Source: Mesostigma viride (taxonomy: Eukaryota > Streptophyta > Mesostigmatophyceae > Mesostigmatales > Mesostigmataceae). From it: DNA of 64,000 nucleotides. The notes under the pieces are model-generated. The model ran no database searches. It worked only from the letters and a program-made list of their open reading frames with translations, and was not told where the DNA came from. A program made the translations under genes and the position numbers. Shown here one piece after another: positions 17,386 through 26,695 of this stretch (positions within the stretch are counted from its first letter, which is position 1; each line of letters starts with the position of its first letter). Location: assembly GCA_009746045.1 (NCBI GenBank), contig RPFO01000702.1, forward strand, positions 436,001-500,000, written 5' to 3'.

Positions 17386-18699
17386 ATGAATTCCAAAACA
17401 AATACATACAAGCAAAATATTAAAGGCTGGATGGTTGTAGCTTGTGGCGGTATCTTTTACATGTATCAATTCATGATCCGTGTTTCACCAAATATCATGA
17501 ATAATGAACTGCTTAGCAATTTTGCACTTGATGCAGCAGGACTTGGGGTATTACTTGGAGCTTATAACTGGTCGTACTCAGCCATGCAGCTCCCTCTTGG
17601 TATTACTATAGACCGCTTCGGGCCAAGGTTATTTCTATGTATAGCAGCAACCCTTTGCGGACTATCATGCTTTATTTTTGGAAATACAACTAGCCCATTA
17701 ATCGGAGGATGTGCAAGATTCTTAATGGGAATGGGATCAGCATGCGGTTTAATCGGAACTATAAAACTCGGAACATTATGGCTTGAACCAAAACATGTAG
17801 CAAAAGTTACAGGGTTAGTAATTCTTATGGGAACTGCTGGTGCTGGTCTTGGCGGTGCTCCTCTTGAGATGATCCTAAATGAGGTAGGATTTAAAAATAC
17901 CATGGAATTCTTGGGGTTTATTGGCCTTATAGTTTCCATAATTATTTATTTTTTTGTTAGTAATTATCCCCCTGTTGATCATCATGAAGAACTACCTGAT
18001 ATTTATGCTAATAATCATCCATTTACCGATATTTTACTTTTACTTAAGACACCTCAGGCTTGGATTTTAGCTATCTACGGGATGTTGATGTACCTTCCAA
18101 TTACCGTAATCGGGGTAGCATGGGGGGTATCATTCATAAGAACTACCTATCAAGTATCTGATATTAGCGCTGCTACTATAGTATCAACAATGTTTTTTGG
18201 TGCTGCTATCGGAAGCCCCTTTTTCGCTTATTTTTCGGATATTGCTAAAAACAGACGTTTACCAATGTTTTGTGGCTCTTTTGTTACCACCATTGTCTGG
18301 TTTATCGTTATTATTTTTCAAGTTCCTTATTACCTACTATACGTACTATTTTTTGTGGGAGGCTTTGCCTATACCGCAAAATGCTTAAGTTTTGCAAGTA
18401 TTTGTGAAACCATGCCTTTAAAAATGAGCGGGGTATCGATAGCCTTTGTCAATGCCATAGTAATGTCTACCGGTACTATATTTTTACCTATTATTGGAGT
18501 TTTGATTGATTATCATAATAATGGACGAACACTCCTCGATGTACCTTGTTACAATGGTGAAGATTACCGATTTGCTCTTGTTATTGTTCCAATCTCTCTC
18601 CTAATTTCTTTTATTATAGTTTTCTTTATGAAAGAAACTCATCCTGATCATAAAATACCGAAAGAATATGGGTCTTTTGCTACTAATGATATTGTTTGA
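17386..18699 (+). CDS. MFS transporter
   Basis: A 437-residue, 12-helix carrier with the loop 2-3 motif GITIDRFGPRLFLC and GCARFLMGMGSACGLIGTIKLG. The N-terminus (GWMVVACGGIFYMYQFMIRVSPNI) resembles organic-anion or sugar-phosphate type MFS members of intracellular bacteria. It stands alone between lolA and mscS. The substrate is unknown. Confidence 0.85.
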   Translation: MNSKTNTYKQNIKGWMVVACGGIFYMYQFMIRVSPNIMNNELLSNFALDAAGLGVLLGAYNWSYSAMQLPLGITIDRFGPRLFLCIAATLCGLSCFIFGNTTSPLIGGCARFLMGMGSACGLIGTIKLGTLWLEPKHVAKVTGLVILMGTAGAGLGGAPLEMILNEVGFKNTMEFLGFIGLIVSIIIYFFVSNYPPVDHHEELPDIYANNHPFTDILLLLKTPQAWILAIYGMLMYLPITVIGVAWGVSFIRTTYQVSDISAATIVSTMFFGAAIGSPFFAYFSDIAKNRRLPMFCGSFVTTIVWFIVIIFQVPYYLLYVLFFVGGFAYTAKCLSFASICETMPLKMSGVSIAFVNAIVMSTGTIFLPIIGVLIDYHNNGRTLLDVPCYNGEDYRFALVIVPISLLISFIIVFFMKETHPDHKIPKEYGSFATNDIV

Positions 18700-18771
18700 T
18701 AGCATTTAGAGTAAGAGCAAATCAGGCTATAATAAAGGTTTTAACAGGCATTAATAAGTTATATATCGTTT

Positions 18772-19953
18772 ATGGAAAATTTATTTACTATAAAAAGTCT
18801 CTATACATTTTATGCAGAATATCAATTATTAATAATACTTTTTATAATGGTTATTTTTTTATACCCATTTTTAATTAGCGCCAAAACTGTAGTACTACCT
18901 GGTATTAGCAAACTAATAGGGTATAAAAGCAAAAAATATGCTGAAATTCTACATAAAAAAAACCTATCTGGGCGTATTATAAAAGTATTTTTCGCATTAT
19001 ATCTAGAATTTTGGAGCGATCTCCTTGATCAGTCTAACTTGATAAATAACGTAATAATTAAAATAAAAGACGTTGTTATAACTACATATGTAATATTTAC
19101 TATTACCTCTCTTATACTTGCTATTATAAATGCCACAGCAGATTTATATAATGTTCGAGAATTAAACAAAAAAATAGCTATTGAGCTACATACACAAATT
19201 TTAAGAATTTTTGTAGTTGTAAGCGCAATATTAGCCATTTTTTCTTTAGTTATCGGCATTTCTATTTCCTCATTATTTACTAGTTTAGGGGCAGCTGCCG
19301 CATTATTAACTTTCGTTTTTAAAGATACGCTACTTGGACTAATTGCAAGTTTACAGGTTACTTTTCAAAATATTATTCAAGTCGGTGATTGGGTAACTTT
19401 ACCTCAATATAATGCAGATGGTGATATCCAAAAAATTACAATTACCGTAGTAGTAATACGTAATTTCGATAATACCTACACAACTGTTCCAACTTCCGCC
19501 TTTTTAACAACCGGTGTTAAAAATTGGCGTCCAATGTTCGAAATGGGAGGAAGACGCATCAAAAGGGCAATCAGCCTAGATATGAGTACAGTAAAAATAT
19601 GTACTCAAAAAGAATTAAATGCAATCAAGAAGCTACCTTACATGCTTGAATTTGCGGCGGAAAATAAACCATTATTTAACCAGGAAAATCAAACTACTAA
19701 TCTTACTACGTTTAGGCATTACATAGGCCAATATCTAAAAAATAATAAAAATATTCACCAAGAGGGGTTTACTTTCCTAATACGTACGCTTGATCCAACA
19801 CCTAACGGTATACCAATAGAAATTTATGTGTTTACTAAAGATACTAAATGGCTTAATTACGAAGAAGTTCAGGCAAGTATTTTTGAGCATTTGCTGGGCA
19901 TCTTGCCTATTTTTAAACTAAAAGCCTTCCAAGCCATTTCTTCGTCTCAATAA
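18772..19953 (+). CDS. MscS-family mechanosensitive channel
   Basis: The 393-residue protein has N-terminal membrane helices (about 20-40, 100-125, 140-165), then the pore helix SSLFTSLGAAAALLTFVFKD and the MscS beta domain LLGLIASLQVTFQNIIQVGDWVTLP-like region (residues about 185-215). A longer C-terminal soluble domain follows. It protects against hypo-osmotic shock. The start was chosen as the ATG before MENLFTIKSL. Confidence 0.9.
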   Translation: MENLFTIKSLYTFYAEYQLLIILFIMVIFLYPFLISAKTVVLPGISKLIGYKSKKYAEILHKKNLSGRIIKVFFALYLEFWSDLLDQSNLINNVIIKIKDVVITTYVIFTITSLILAIINATADLYNVRELNKKIAIELHTQILRIFVVVSAILAIFSLVIGISISSLFTSLGAAAALLTFVFKDTLLGLIASLQVTFQNIIQVGDWVTLPQYNADGDIQKITITVVVIRNFDNTYTTVPTSAFLTTGVKNWRPMFEMGGRRIKRAISLDMSTVKICTQKELNAIKKLPYMLEFAAENKPLFNQENQTTNLTTFRHYIGQYLKNNKNIHQEGFTFLIRTLDPTPNGIPIEIYVFTKDTKWLNYEEVQASIFEHLLGILPIFKLKAFQAISSSQ

Positions 19954-20071
19954 CTTTTATATACCTAGCAATTTGCTAATAACATAGGTGTATAGGATAT
20001 TTCTTCTCAAAAGGAAATATAAAACCTAAAAAGATATAGCAATTTTAATATTATTGCTCTCCTATATTTAC

Positions 20072-20503
20072 CTAACAAGGCTTTCTTCCAAGCATCCGGG
20101 TTTCAATGATTTCGAACGAGTCTCGATCTATTTCCAAAAAGCCATATCTAAACACATAACCCCATGAGGTTTTGTTTTTAATAAATGATAAGATAGGAAT
20201 AAGTGGCTTAATATCAACATCACAAGCATTAAGGTACTTGATATTCCTTCTATATGGTTTAAAGTCGCTTCCCATATCTACCTGATAAGGAACATCATCT
20301 ATTACCTCACCTATAGCAGTAAATTTTTGGTATAACTCATTACTTTCCATCGATACCTTGGAAGAGTAATAAATTACAAAATCCCCTTTCTGGAGGCGTT
20401 TGGCCGGGCCGATCTTGCCATGACAAAATTGGCAAATTCCCAATTTAACACCATTTTCTACATGTTCTTTCGAAGCAACGCCAATCCAGAATTTAGTACT
20501 CAT
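20072..20503 (-). CDS. EVE-domain protein (UPF0310)
   Basis: The 143-residue protein matches the EVE fold throughout: KFWIGVASKEHVENGVKLGICQ at the start, RLQKGDFVIYYSSK, FTAIGEVIDDVPYQVD and a late WGYVFRYGFLEI. EVE domains are PUA-like and are thought to bind modified bases in RNA or DNA. It begins 37 bp after potD on the same strand and may be carried on the pot transcript. No function is known here. Confidence 0.85.
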   Translation of the reverse strand: MSTKFWIGVASKEHVENGVKLGICQFCHGKIGPAKRLQKGDFVIYYSSKVSMESNELYQKFTAIGEVIDDVPYQVDMGSDFKPYRRNIKYLNACDVDIKPLIPILSFIKNKTSWGYVFRYGFLEIDRDSFEIIETRMLGRKPC

Positions 20504-20540
20504 GAGATTCCAATTGTTATATTAGTACTCTTTGCAAAGC

Positions 20541-21578
20541 TTAATTATTTAACTTCAACATTTCCCAGTATTTTTCATATATCACTATTGCTTCACCGAC
20601 ATCCTCTTGGAATTCTCCTTGATCTTGTATATCTTTAGGTGGATATATTGTCGGATTATTCAATATTTCCTTAGGAAGTAAAGCCTTTGCAGCTTTATTG
20701 GCTGTAGCAAACCCAACAGTCTGACTAATTTCTTTAGCAATTTCCGGACGTAAAAGGAAATTAACAAACTTATAAGCGCCTTCAGCATTTTTTGCATTAG
20801 AAGGAATAGCAAAACTATCTACCCAAAGGATAACACCTTCTTTAGGATAAGCATATTTAATATCAGGATTTTCCACAGATGCTACATAAGCCTCACCATT
20901 ATGATTCAGTCCTATTATAACTTCCTCGTTTATGTAGTTCAATTTAGGAGAAGCAGAGTTAAAAATTTTTACGTTAGGAACTAGCGTTTTTAGTTTTTCA
21001 TAAGCTTGTTTTATATGTTCCTCATTAGTATCATTACCGCTATATCCAAGCAACTTTAGAGCCACATGAAAAACCTCTCTTACATCATCAGTAAGAAGAA
21101 TCTTATGGGCGTATTTTGGATCAAATAATATATTAAAGCTATCGACTTCCTCTTTTACATATTTAGCGTTATAACAAAGAGCCGTACTTCCCCAAAAGTA
21201 TGGTATACTGTACTTATTCTCTGGATCAAAAGGTTTGTTTATCAGGCTTTCATCAATATTCTTAAAGTTATCCATTTTGGATTTATCTAATTCCGTTAAC
21301 AAGCCTTCATCCCTCATTTTGCTAACAAAATAGGTAGAAGGCATGACTAAATCATACCCGGATTTAGAGTTATGTAATAATTTTACTTTCGCATATAGGC
21401 TCTCATTATTATCGTAAGTGGAAAGATTCACTTTTATGCCCGTCTCTTCGGTAAATTTTTCAATTATGCTATCTGGTATATATTCTGACCAAACATATAC
21501 ATTAATTTCACTAACTGAGGCTGGGGCGGTAAAGTGAATTCCAAAAACTAAAAAAAACAACGTAATGTATTTTTTCAT
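20541..21578 (-). CDS. potD: Spermidine/putrescine-binding periplasmic protein
   Basis: The 345-residue protein has a signal peptide (about 1-20) and a PotD/PotF fold: EINVYVWSEYIPDSIIEKF, VNLSTYDNNESLYAKV, GYDLVMPSTYFVSKM and PYFWGSTALCYNAKYV. It delivers polyamines to PotABC. A strong Shine-Dalgarno (AGGAGG) precedes the ATG at 21578, and the start overlaps the potC stop by 4 bp. This is the last of four pot genes. Confidence 0.95.
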   Translation of the reverse strand: MKKYITLFFLVFGIHFTAPASVSEINVYVWSEYIPDSIIEKFTEETGIKVNLSTYDNNESLYAKVKLLHNSKSGYDLVMPSTYFVSKMRDEGLLTELDKSKMDNFKNIDESLINKPFDPENKYSIPYFWGSTALCYNAKYVKEEVDSFNILFDPKYAHKILLTDDVREVFHVALKLLGYSGNDTNEEHIKQAYEKLKTLVPNVKIFNSASPKLNYINEEVIIGLNHNGEAYVASVENPDIKYAYPKEGVILWVDSFAIPSNAKNAEGAYKFVNFLLRPEIAKEISQTVGFATANKAAKALLPKEILNNPTIYPPKDIQDQGEFQEDVGEAIVIYEKYWEMLKLNN

Positions 21579-22342
21579 ATTTTCCTCCTAAATATAAAAT
21601 GAGATGTAAAAATTAAAACCAAAGTCACTGCAAAAATTACAGTACAAAGAGCATTAATCTCCGATTTAATACCCAAATGTGCCATGGAAAATAACGTTAA
21701 CGGTAGAACCTCAAAATTTGGTCCGGTAACAAAAAAACTAATTACCACATCATCCAAAGATAAAGTAAATGCAAGTAACCACCCAGATATGACCGAAGGT
21801 AAAATAAGAGGTAATATAATTCTAGTAAATATAGTCCACTCACCGGCTCCGAGATCCCTTGCTGCATTTATTAGATTCTTGTTAAAAGTTTTCAAACGAG
21901 CAATAACAATAATTATTACAAATGGTAAATTAAGAGTAATATGAGCGAGTAATAAACTATAAAACCCTAAATTTAGGTTTATAAGGTTAAATAGAATAAG
22001 CAAGCTTATCCCCATTATAATATCTGGAGAAATAGCTAGTACATACACTATAGAGGAAAAAACTTTCCTACCTTTAAATCTATAACTATATAACCCTAAA
22101 GCGGATATAGTTCCTATCAAAGTAGAAATAGAAGCTGAAAGCGCCGCTACTAGGAAAGAATTTTTCGTTGAAGCCATAAGTAGGCTATTCGAATATAATT
22201 TTCTATACCACTCTAAAGTTAAACCCTGCCAACTGGTGCCATATTTTGAAGAATTAAATGAGTATACTATCAATACAATTATAGGTAAGTACAGAAATAT
22301 ATAAATAAATACCGGGTATAGCCTTATTAATCTGTTCATCAT
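21575..22342 (-). CDS. potC: Polyamine ABC transporter permease
   Basis: A 255-residue inner-membrane permease with six predicted helices. The binding-protein-dependent EAA loop is seen as NAARDLGAGEWTIFTRIILP, and WLLAFTLSLDDVVISFFVTG is typical of PotC. It pairs with PotB. It overlaps potB by 1 bp and potD by 4 bp. Confidence 0.95.
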   Translation of the reverse strand: MMNRLIRLYPVFIYIFLYLPIIVLIVYSFNSSKYGTSWQGLTLEWYRKLYSNSLLMASTKNSFLVAALSASISTLIGTISALGLYSYRFKGRKVFSSIVYVLAISPDIIMGISLLILFNLINLNLGFYSLLLAHITLNLPFVIIIVIARLKTFNKNLINAARDLGAGEWTIFTRIILPLILPSVISGWLLAFTLSLDDVVISFFVTGPNFEVLPLTLFSMAHLGIKSEINALCTVIFAVTLVLIFTSHFIFRRKI

Positions 22343-23199
22343 TATACCACTAATTGATCAGTATTTTTAGTATTCCTGGCATAAACTACCATTAATATTA
22401 CTACGATAACAGTTAATACTGTACCTATTGCTGTACCGAAAGGCCAGTCTCTGGCAATTAAGAATTGATTTTTTATTAAGTTTCCTATCAGGATTTCTTT
22501 ACTTCCACCAAGCAATTCAGGGATAAAAAACATTCCAAGCGTTGATAGAAAAACTAGAATACAACCTGCAGCTATTCCGGATTTAGTTAAGGGTATAATA
22601 ATTTTCAATAAGATATCCATCTTGCCAGCTCCCAAATCTTGTGCTGCATTAATATAATTGCGGTCCAGTTTTTCAAACGCTGTATAAAGCGGCAATATCA
22701 TAAAGGGTAGTAAGGAATATACAAGGCCAATAGTAACAGCTGCCCAATTATATAAAAGCTCTATCGGTTCATCTATTAATCCAAGAGCCATCAAAAAATT
22801 ATTCAATAATCCATTAGTCCTTAGCACTATCATCATAGCATAAGTTCTGATTAAAGAACTTGTCCAAAAAGGTATTACAACCAAAATCAGCAAGAAATCT
22901 TTAATAATTATGCTTTTAATAGTTTGAGAGATTGTATACACAAATGGATAACTAAGTAGCAAGCATAAAATGGTAACATAAAGAGCTATAGCTAAACTCT
23001 TCAAAAAAACCTTAATATACATTATAGATAACAGTTTCTTGTAATTATCCAAGGTAAAGGTAAAGCTTACAAAATGTGCTTCCTCTCTTTCTAGAAAACT
23101 TGTTACTACTACTCCAATATTTGGTATCAAAACAAAAACAGTTAACCAAGCCACAATTATTAAAATTGTAAAATGTTTAAATAGGTCTCTGTTAATCAT
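22342..23199 (-). CDS. potB: Polyamine ABC transporter permease
   Basis: A 285-residue permease with six helices. The EAA loop is NAAQDLGAGKMDILLKIIIP, and PFWTSSLIRTYAMMIVLRTNG is characteristic of PotB. It overlaps potA by 4 bp. PotB and PotC together form the membrane pore of the importer. Confidence 0.95.
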   Translation of the reverse strand: MINRDLFKHFTILIIVAWLTVFVLIPNIGVVVTSFLEREEAHFVSFTFTLDNYKKLLSIMYIKVFLKSLAIALYVTILCLLLSYPFVYTISQTIKSIIIKDFLLILVVIPFWTSSLIRTYAMMIVLRTNGLLNNFLMALGLIDEPIELLYNWAAVTIGLVYSLLPFMILPLYTAFEKLDRNYINAAQDLGAGKMDILLKIIIPLTKSGIAAGCILVFLSTLGMFFIPELLGGSKEILIGNLIKNQFLIARDWPFGTAIGTVLTVIVVILMVVYARNTKNTDQLVV

Positions 23200-24290
23200 G
23201 TAGTTAGCACCTCACAACCAATAGTCCACTCCACAAAAACTTCCATTCCTATTTTGTATTCACAAATCTCGCCTTCTTTGTTTTGCAAAAGCGTTGCTGT
23301 TATTTTTTTGTCATTATCAAGAGTTATGACATAATCAAGCAGAGCTCCTCTGTACTTTGTTTGCGTAACTTTACCTTTTAACCTGGTTAGGGTTACAGAA
23401 TCTTTTTCTAATGATAGTCTTAAGTTTTCCGGCCTGATTAATATTTTAATTTGCTCTCCAGCAGAAAAGTTATTTTTATTCTCTAACTGATATTTACATT
23501 TTTCTTCAACAATTACTGTTAATAAATTCTCTTTCACAGCTTCAACTTTAGCATCTAGTATATTCAATTCTCCTACAAAGCTTGCTACAAAGCTATTTAC
23601 AGGGGTTTGATATATTTCCTGCGGAGAGCCAATTTGCTCTATTTTACCATTATTGATTACAATTACGGTATCAGATATAGATAAAGCTTCTTCCTGATCA
23701 TGAGTTACTAATATAAAAGTAATTCCTAAATCCCTTTGCATCGACTTAAGTTCTACTTGCATTTCCTTTCTAAGCTTTTCATCAAGTGCACTAAGGGGCT
23801 CATCAAGTAATAAAATTAGTGGCTTATTAACAATAGCCCTTGCAACAGCTACTCTTTGTTGCTGGCCACCCGATAACTCTCCAGGTTTTCTGTCGGCAAA
23901 TTTTTCCATTTTGATAAGTTTTAAAGAGTTGCTGACAGCATTATCAATATAATCTTGGCTTTTCTTTTTCATCCGAAGACCAAAAGCTATATTGTCGTAA
24001 ACATTCATATGAGGAAACAGGCTATAATTCTGAAACACGGTATTAACTTCCCGCTTATTGGCCGGCAAATTATTTACCTTTATACCGTTAAGAAATATAT
24101 CTCCATTATCTGATGACTCGAAACCGGCTATTAATTTTATAATAGTGGTTTTACCTGATCCAGAAGGGCCAAGTATTGTAATAAATTTATTATCGTAAAG
24201 AGTAAAATTGAAATTGCTTAAGATAGGTTCTGTATTAAAGCTTTTGCTTATATTTTTTAATTCAATAATGGGTTTGTTAAACTTATTCAA
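23196..24290 (-). CDS. potA: Polyamine ABC transporter ATPase
   Basis: The 364-residue ATPase has Walker A GPSGSGKTT, the signature LSGGQQQRVAVARA, Walker B LILLLDEPLSALD and the switch VTHDQEEALS, followed by a C-terminal TOBE-type regulatory domain (about 240-364). It powers polyamine import. It is the first gene of the operon. A near-consensus promoter lies about 120 bp upstream. Confidence 0.95.
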   Translation of the reverse strand: MNKFNKPIIELKNISKSFNTEPILSNFNFTLYDNKFITILGPSGSGKTTIIKLIAGFESSDNGDIFLNGIKVNNLPANKREVNTVFQNYSLFPHMNVYDNIAFGLRMKKKSQDYIDNAVSNSLKLIKMEKFADRKPGELSGGQQQRVAVARAIVNKPLILLLDEPLSALDEKLRKEMQVELKSMQRDLGITFILVTHDQEEALSISDTVIVINNGKIEQIGSPQEIYQTPVNSFVASFVGELNILDAKVEAVKENLLTVIVEEKCKYQLENKNNFSAGEQIKILIRPENLRLSLEKDSVTLTRLKGKVTQTKYRGALLDYVITLDNDKKITATLLQNKEGEICEYKIGMEVFVEWTIGCEVLTT

Positions 24291-24387
24291 TTCTTTAATT
24301 TCCTCGTTAAATTGTATAGATTTAGAAGATTTACTAAATATTTCATTTATGCTTTATCTAACTCCTAGAACTTAATCCCAAATACGA

Positions 24388-24403
24388 TTCTGATAAATCA
24401 GAA
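24388..24403 (-). promoter_or_regulatory. 16-bp dyad at the predicted pot transcription start (operator candidate)
   Basis: The sequence TTCTGATAAATCAGAA is a perfect inverted repeat (7-bp arms, 2-bp centre). It lies five bases downstream of the -10 box of the pot promoter, so it covers the likely +1. A repressor site or a 5' hairpin in the mRNA are both possible. The regulator is unknown. Confidence 0.45.
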
Positions 24404-24408
24404 GTAAG

Positions 24409-24437
24409 ATTATAATTGATTAACTCTTCCTAGTCAA
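24409..24437 (-). promoter_or_regulatory. Sigma-70 promoter for potABCD
   Basis: On the minus strand a -35 box TTGACT (24437-24432) and a perfect -10 box TATAAT (24414-24409) are separated by exactly 17 bp. The leader to the potA ATG would be about 110 nt. It is one of the best promoter matches in the window. Confidence 0.75.
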
Positions 24438-24543
24438 TTAATAGAAATGTATAGAATTATAAATATCAGAAAAAAATTGCTTTAAAATGGTAAGGGATAA
24501 AGCGAAAAATGTTTTTATGATTTTTAGGTATTTAAAGGTAATT

Positions 24544-25071
24544 TTAAGCAGAAAATTTCTTTAATTTTGTTAACTTACGGATCGCTACGTTCTTTTTCAA
24601 GGGAGATAAATAGTCTAACAACAGTTTCCCTTCTAGGTGATCTGTTTCATGTTGAATAGCTCTTGCAAGCCAACCATCAGTCTCCAATTCCTTAGATTCA
24701 TTATTGTAATCTAGATATTTAATTTTAACAGAAACATGACGAGATACAACTATCTTTTGATCAGGGACAGAAAGACAGGCTTCTGTAGCTTCTATCATTT
24801 CTTTGGAACAATCAGTTATAGTAGGGTTCGCCATAAATAAAGGATAAAATCCTTCTGGCCTTTCAACATCTTCTTCATCCTGCAAATCCATAACGATAAT
24901 CCTTTTTGAAATACCAACCTGATTAGCAGCAAGACCTACACCTTTGTCATGGTACATGGTTTCAAGCATATTATCCATAATTTCCCTAATATTATCATCA
25001 ACTAACTCAACAGATTGAGCTTTCTTTTTTAAAATAGGGTCAGGAGCAGTAATTATTTCCAAAACAGCCAT
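24544..25071 (-). CDS. def: Peptide deformylase, canonical
   Basis: At 175 residues this is the standard deformylase. It has GVGLAANQ at 44-51, EACLS at 97-101 with metal ligand C99, and HETDH at 141-145. The EACLS form in place of EGCLS is a small departure. It lies 88 bp downstream of hemJ in the hem gene run and may share that transcript. It acts on nascent proteins at the ribosome. Confidence 0.95.
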   Translation of the reverse strand: MAVLEIITAPDPILKKKAQSVELVDDNIREIMDNMLETMYHDKGVGLAANQVGISKRIIVMDLQDEEDVERPEGFYPLFMANPTITDCSKEMIEATEACLSVPDQKIVVSRHVSVKIKYLDYNNESKELETDGWLARAIQHETDHLEGKLLLDYLSPLKKNVAIRKLTKLKKFSA

Positions 25072-25159
25072 AGAATAAGTAATTAAATTTCTAACTAAAA
25101 ATTAACCTTATTATAATACAAATATATCCTTAGGTAAATATAGAAAATATTTTTCTAAG

Positions 25160-25597
25160 TTATTCAAATGGCTTGACTATCACCATAACAACAGCAATTA
25201 ACATAAAAAATACGGGAACTTCATTAATAATCCTATAAAATTTTTCCGTGTGTTTATTTTCACCTTTTGCAAAATCTTTTACCCATTTTGCTTGCATTCC
25301 ATGTAAAATAGTTAAAGCCAGGACTGCACCCATCTTTATATGAAACCAAATTCCAAGTGCTACAAAACCATATATATAAGCTACCAAACAGCCGAATATG
25401 TAAGTAACTATCATTGCCGGAGTCATTATTATCCTAAGTAATCTTTTCTCCATCAACTTGAAAGTTTCGTCCATCTCCCGAGTAATATTAGGTTTGCTGT
25501 GGTAAACAAATAACCTTGGCAAATAAAACATTGCTGCCATCCAAGAAATAACAGCTATAACATGAATAGCTTTATACCATAAAAAATATCTTTCCAT
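25160..25597 (-). CDS. hemJ: HemJ protoporphyrinogen IX oxidase
   Basis: The 145-residue membrane protein has four helices and matches the HemJ/UPF0093 family: YKAIHVIAVISWMAAMFYLPRL at the start, with the conserved His in that helix, and WFHIKMGAVLALTILHGMQAKWVK later. HemJ oxidises protoporphyrinogen IX to protoporphyrin IX in bacteria lacking HemG and HemY. It lies 21 bp after hemH, giving a hemE-hemH-hemJ order. Confidence 0.93.
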   Translation of the reverse strand: MERYFLWYKAIHVIAVISWMAAMFYLPRLFVYHSKPNITREMDETFKLMEKRLLRIIMTPAMIVTYIFGCLVAYIYGFVALGIWFHIKMGAVLALTILHGMQAKWVKDFAKGENKHTEKFYRIINEVPVFFMLIAVVMVIVKPFE

Positions 25598-25618
25598 TAG
25601 AAAACCTAAACCTTTTTA

Positions 25619-26695
25619 TTAGCTTGCTTTACAAGGACATTTGCTATAAATATCCGGACATATTCTGTTAAAATTACTAGATGATAAACAACTAGAATCC
25701 TTATAGGAAAAAGTTAGAATCATATTTGCCAATGATTTTATAAATAGTTCATTAGTACTTAAAGTTGGTACTCTAACATAGTCTACATTATATTCAGCGG
25801 CTATATGTCTATATTCTATATCTAGTTCAACTAAAGTCTCCACGTGTTCAGAAACAAATGCTACAGGAACTATTATTAACGATTTCTTTTGCTTACCTGC
25901 TACTTTTATCTCATCTTCCGTATTAGGCTCAAGCCACTTTAATGGTCCTACTCTACTTTGATATGTAACTTTATAATCTATATTCTTAAATTTTGGAATC
26001 AGTTGCAGTTTGCTGATGATTTTAAGAACAGTCTGTTCTATCTGCCATTGATATGGATCTCCTGATTTTACTATTTTTTCTGGTAAACCATGGGCTGAAA
26101 ACAGCATTCTATAATTGCTTAAATCCACTTTATCGCTAAGTTTATCCTCAATCAATTTTACATGAGAATCAATAAAGCCTTCATCTAATGGGTAACAGCA
26201 AATTGTTTTTAACTTTATTTTATCTATAAATTCTTTACTTAAATTTTTAGCAAATTCATTTAAGGAAGAAGCGGTTGTAGTAGTAGAAAATTGTGGATAA
26301 AGAGGAAGCAAGATAATTTCGTTTGGTTCGTAATTTTTGATATTTTTTACAACTTCTGCAGTCATCGGATGCCAATGGCGCATACAAATAAATAATTCAA
26401 AAGTTATATCAGAGTTTTTGATAAGCTCTTCCTTTAACGCTTTTTTTTGAGATAAAGTTTCTTCTAAAATCGGTGATTTACCACCAGTATTAGCATAAAT
26501 AGTTTTAGCAAATTTCTCTCTTCTAATAGAAATCAACTTTGCTACTACAAATCTTAGCACAGAAGGCAAGGTAATAATATATTTGTCGTTAAATAAATTA
26601 AAAAGAAAAGGTTTTATAGCATTTAAACTATCTGGTCCTCCTAGATTAAAAAGAACTACGGCGACCTTTTTTTTATTTCTGGTAATTTCTGACAT
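25619..26695 (-). CDS. hemH: Ferrochelatase
   Basis: The 358-residue protein inserts Fe(II) into protoporphyrin IX. Family motifs are VVLFNLGGPDSLNAIKPFL, the core histidine region LFSAHGLPEKIVKSGDPY, TYQSRVGPLKWLEP and the Glu-rich VAFVSEHVETLVELDIEY. The C-terminal 24 residues carry four cysteines in the spacing C-x9-C-x6-C-x-C, which could bind a metal or cluster. The start overlaps hemE by 23 bp. Confidence 0.95.
   Translation of the reverse strand: MSEITRNKKKVAVVLFNLGGPDSLNAIKPFLFNLFNDKYIITLPSVLRFVVAKLISIRREKFAKTIYANTGGKSPILEETLSQKKALKEELIKNSDITFELFICMRHWHPMTAEVVKNIKNYEPNEIILLPLYPQFSTTTTASSLNEFAKNLSKEFIDKIKLKTICCYPLDEGFIDSHVKLIEDKLSDKVDLSNYRMLFSAHGLPEKIVKSGDPYQWQIEQTVLKIISKLQLIPKFKNIDYKVTYQSRVGPLKWLEPNTEDEIKVAGKQKKSLIIVPVAFVSEHVETLVELDIEYRHIAAEYNVDYVRVPTLSTNELFIKSLANMILTFSYKDSSCLSSSNFNRICPDIYSKCPCKAS

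Noticed and set aside
17562-17939. 125-codon frame on the strand opposite the MFS gene
   Set aside because: It is an antisense shadow of a well-supported MFS coding region, with no family pattern and no ribosome site.
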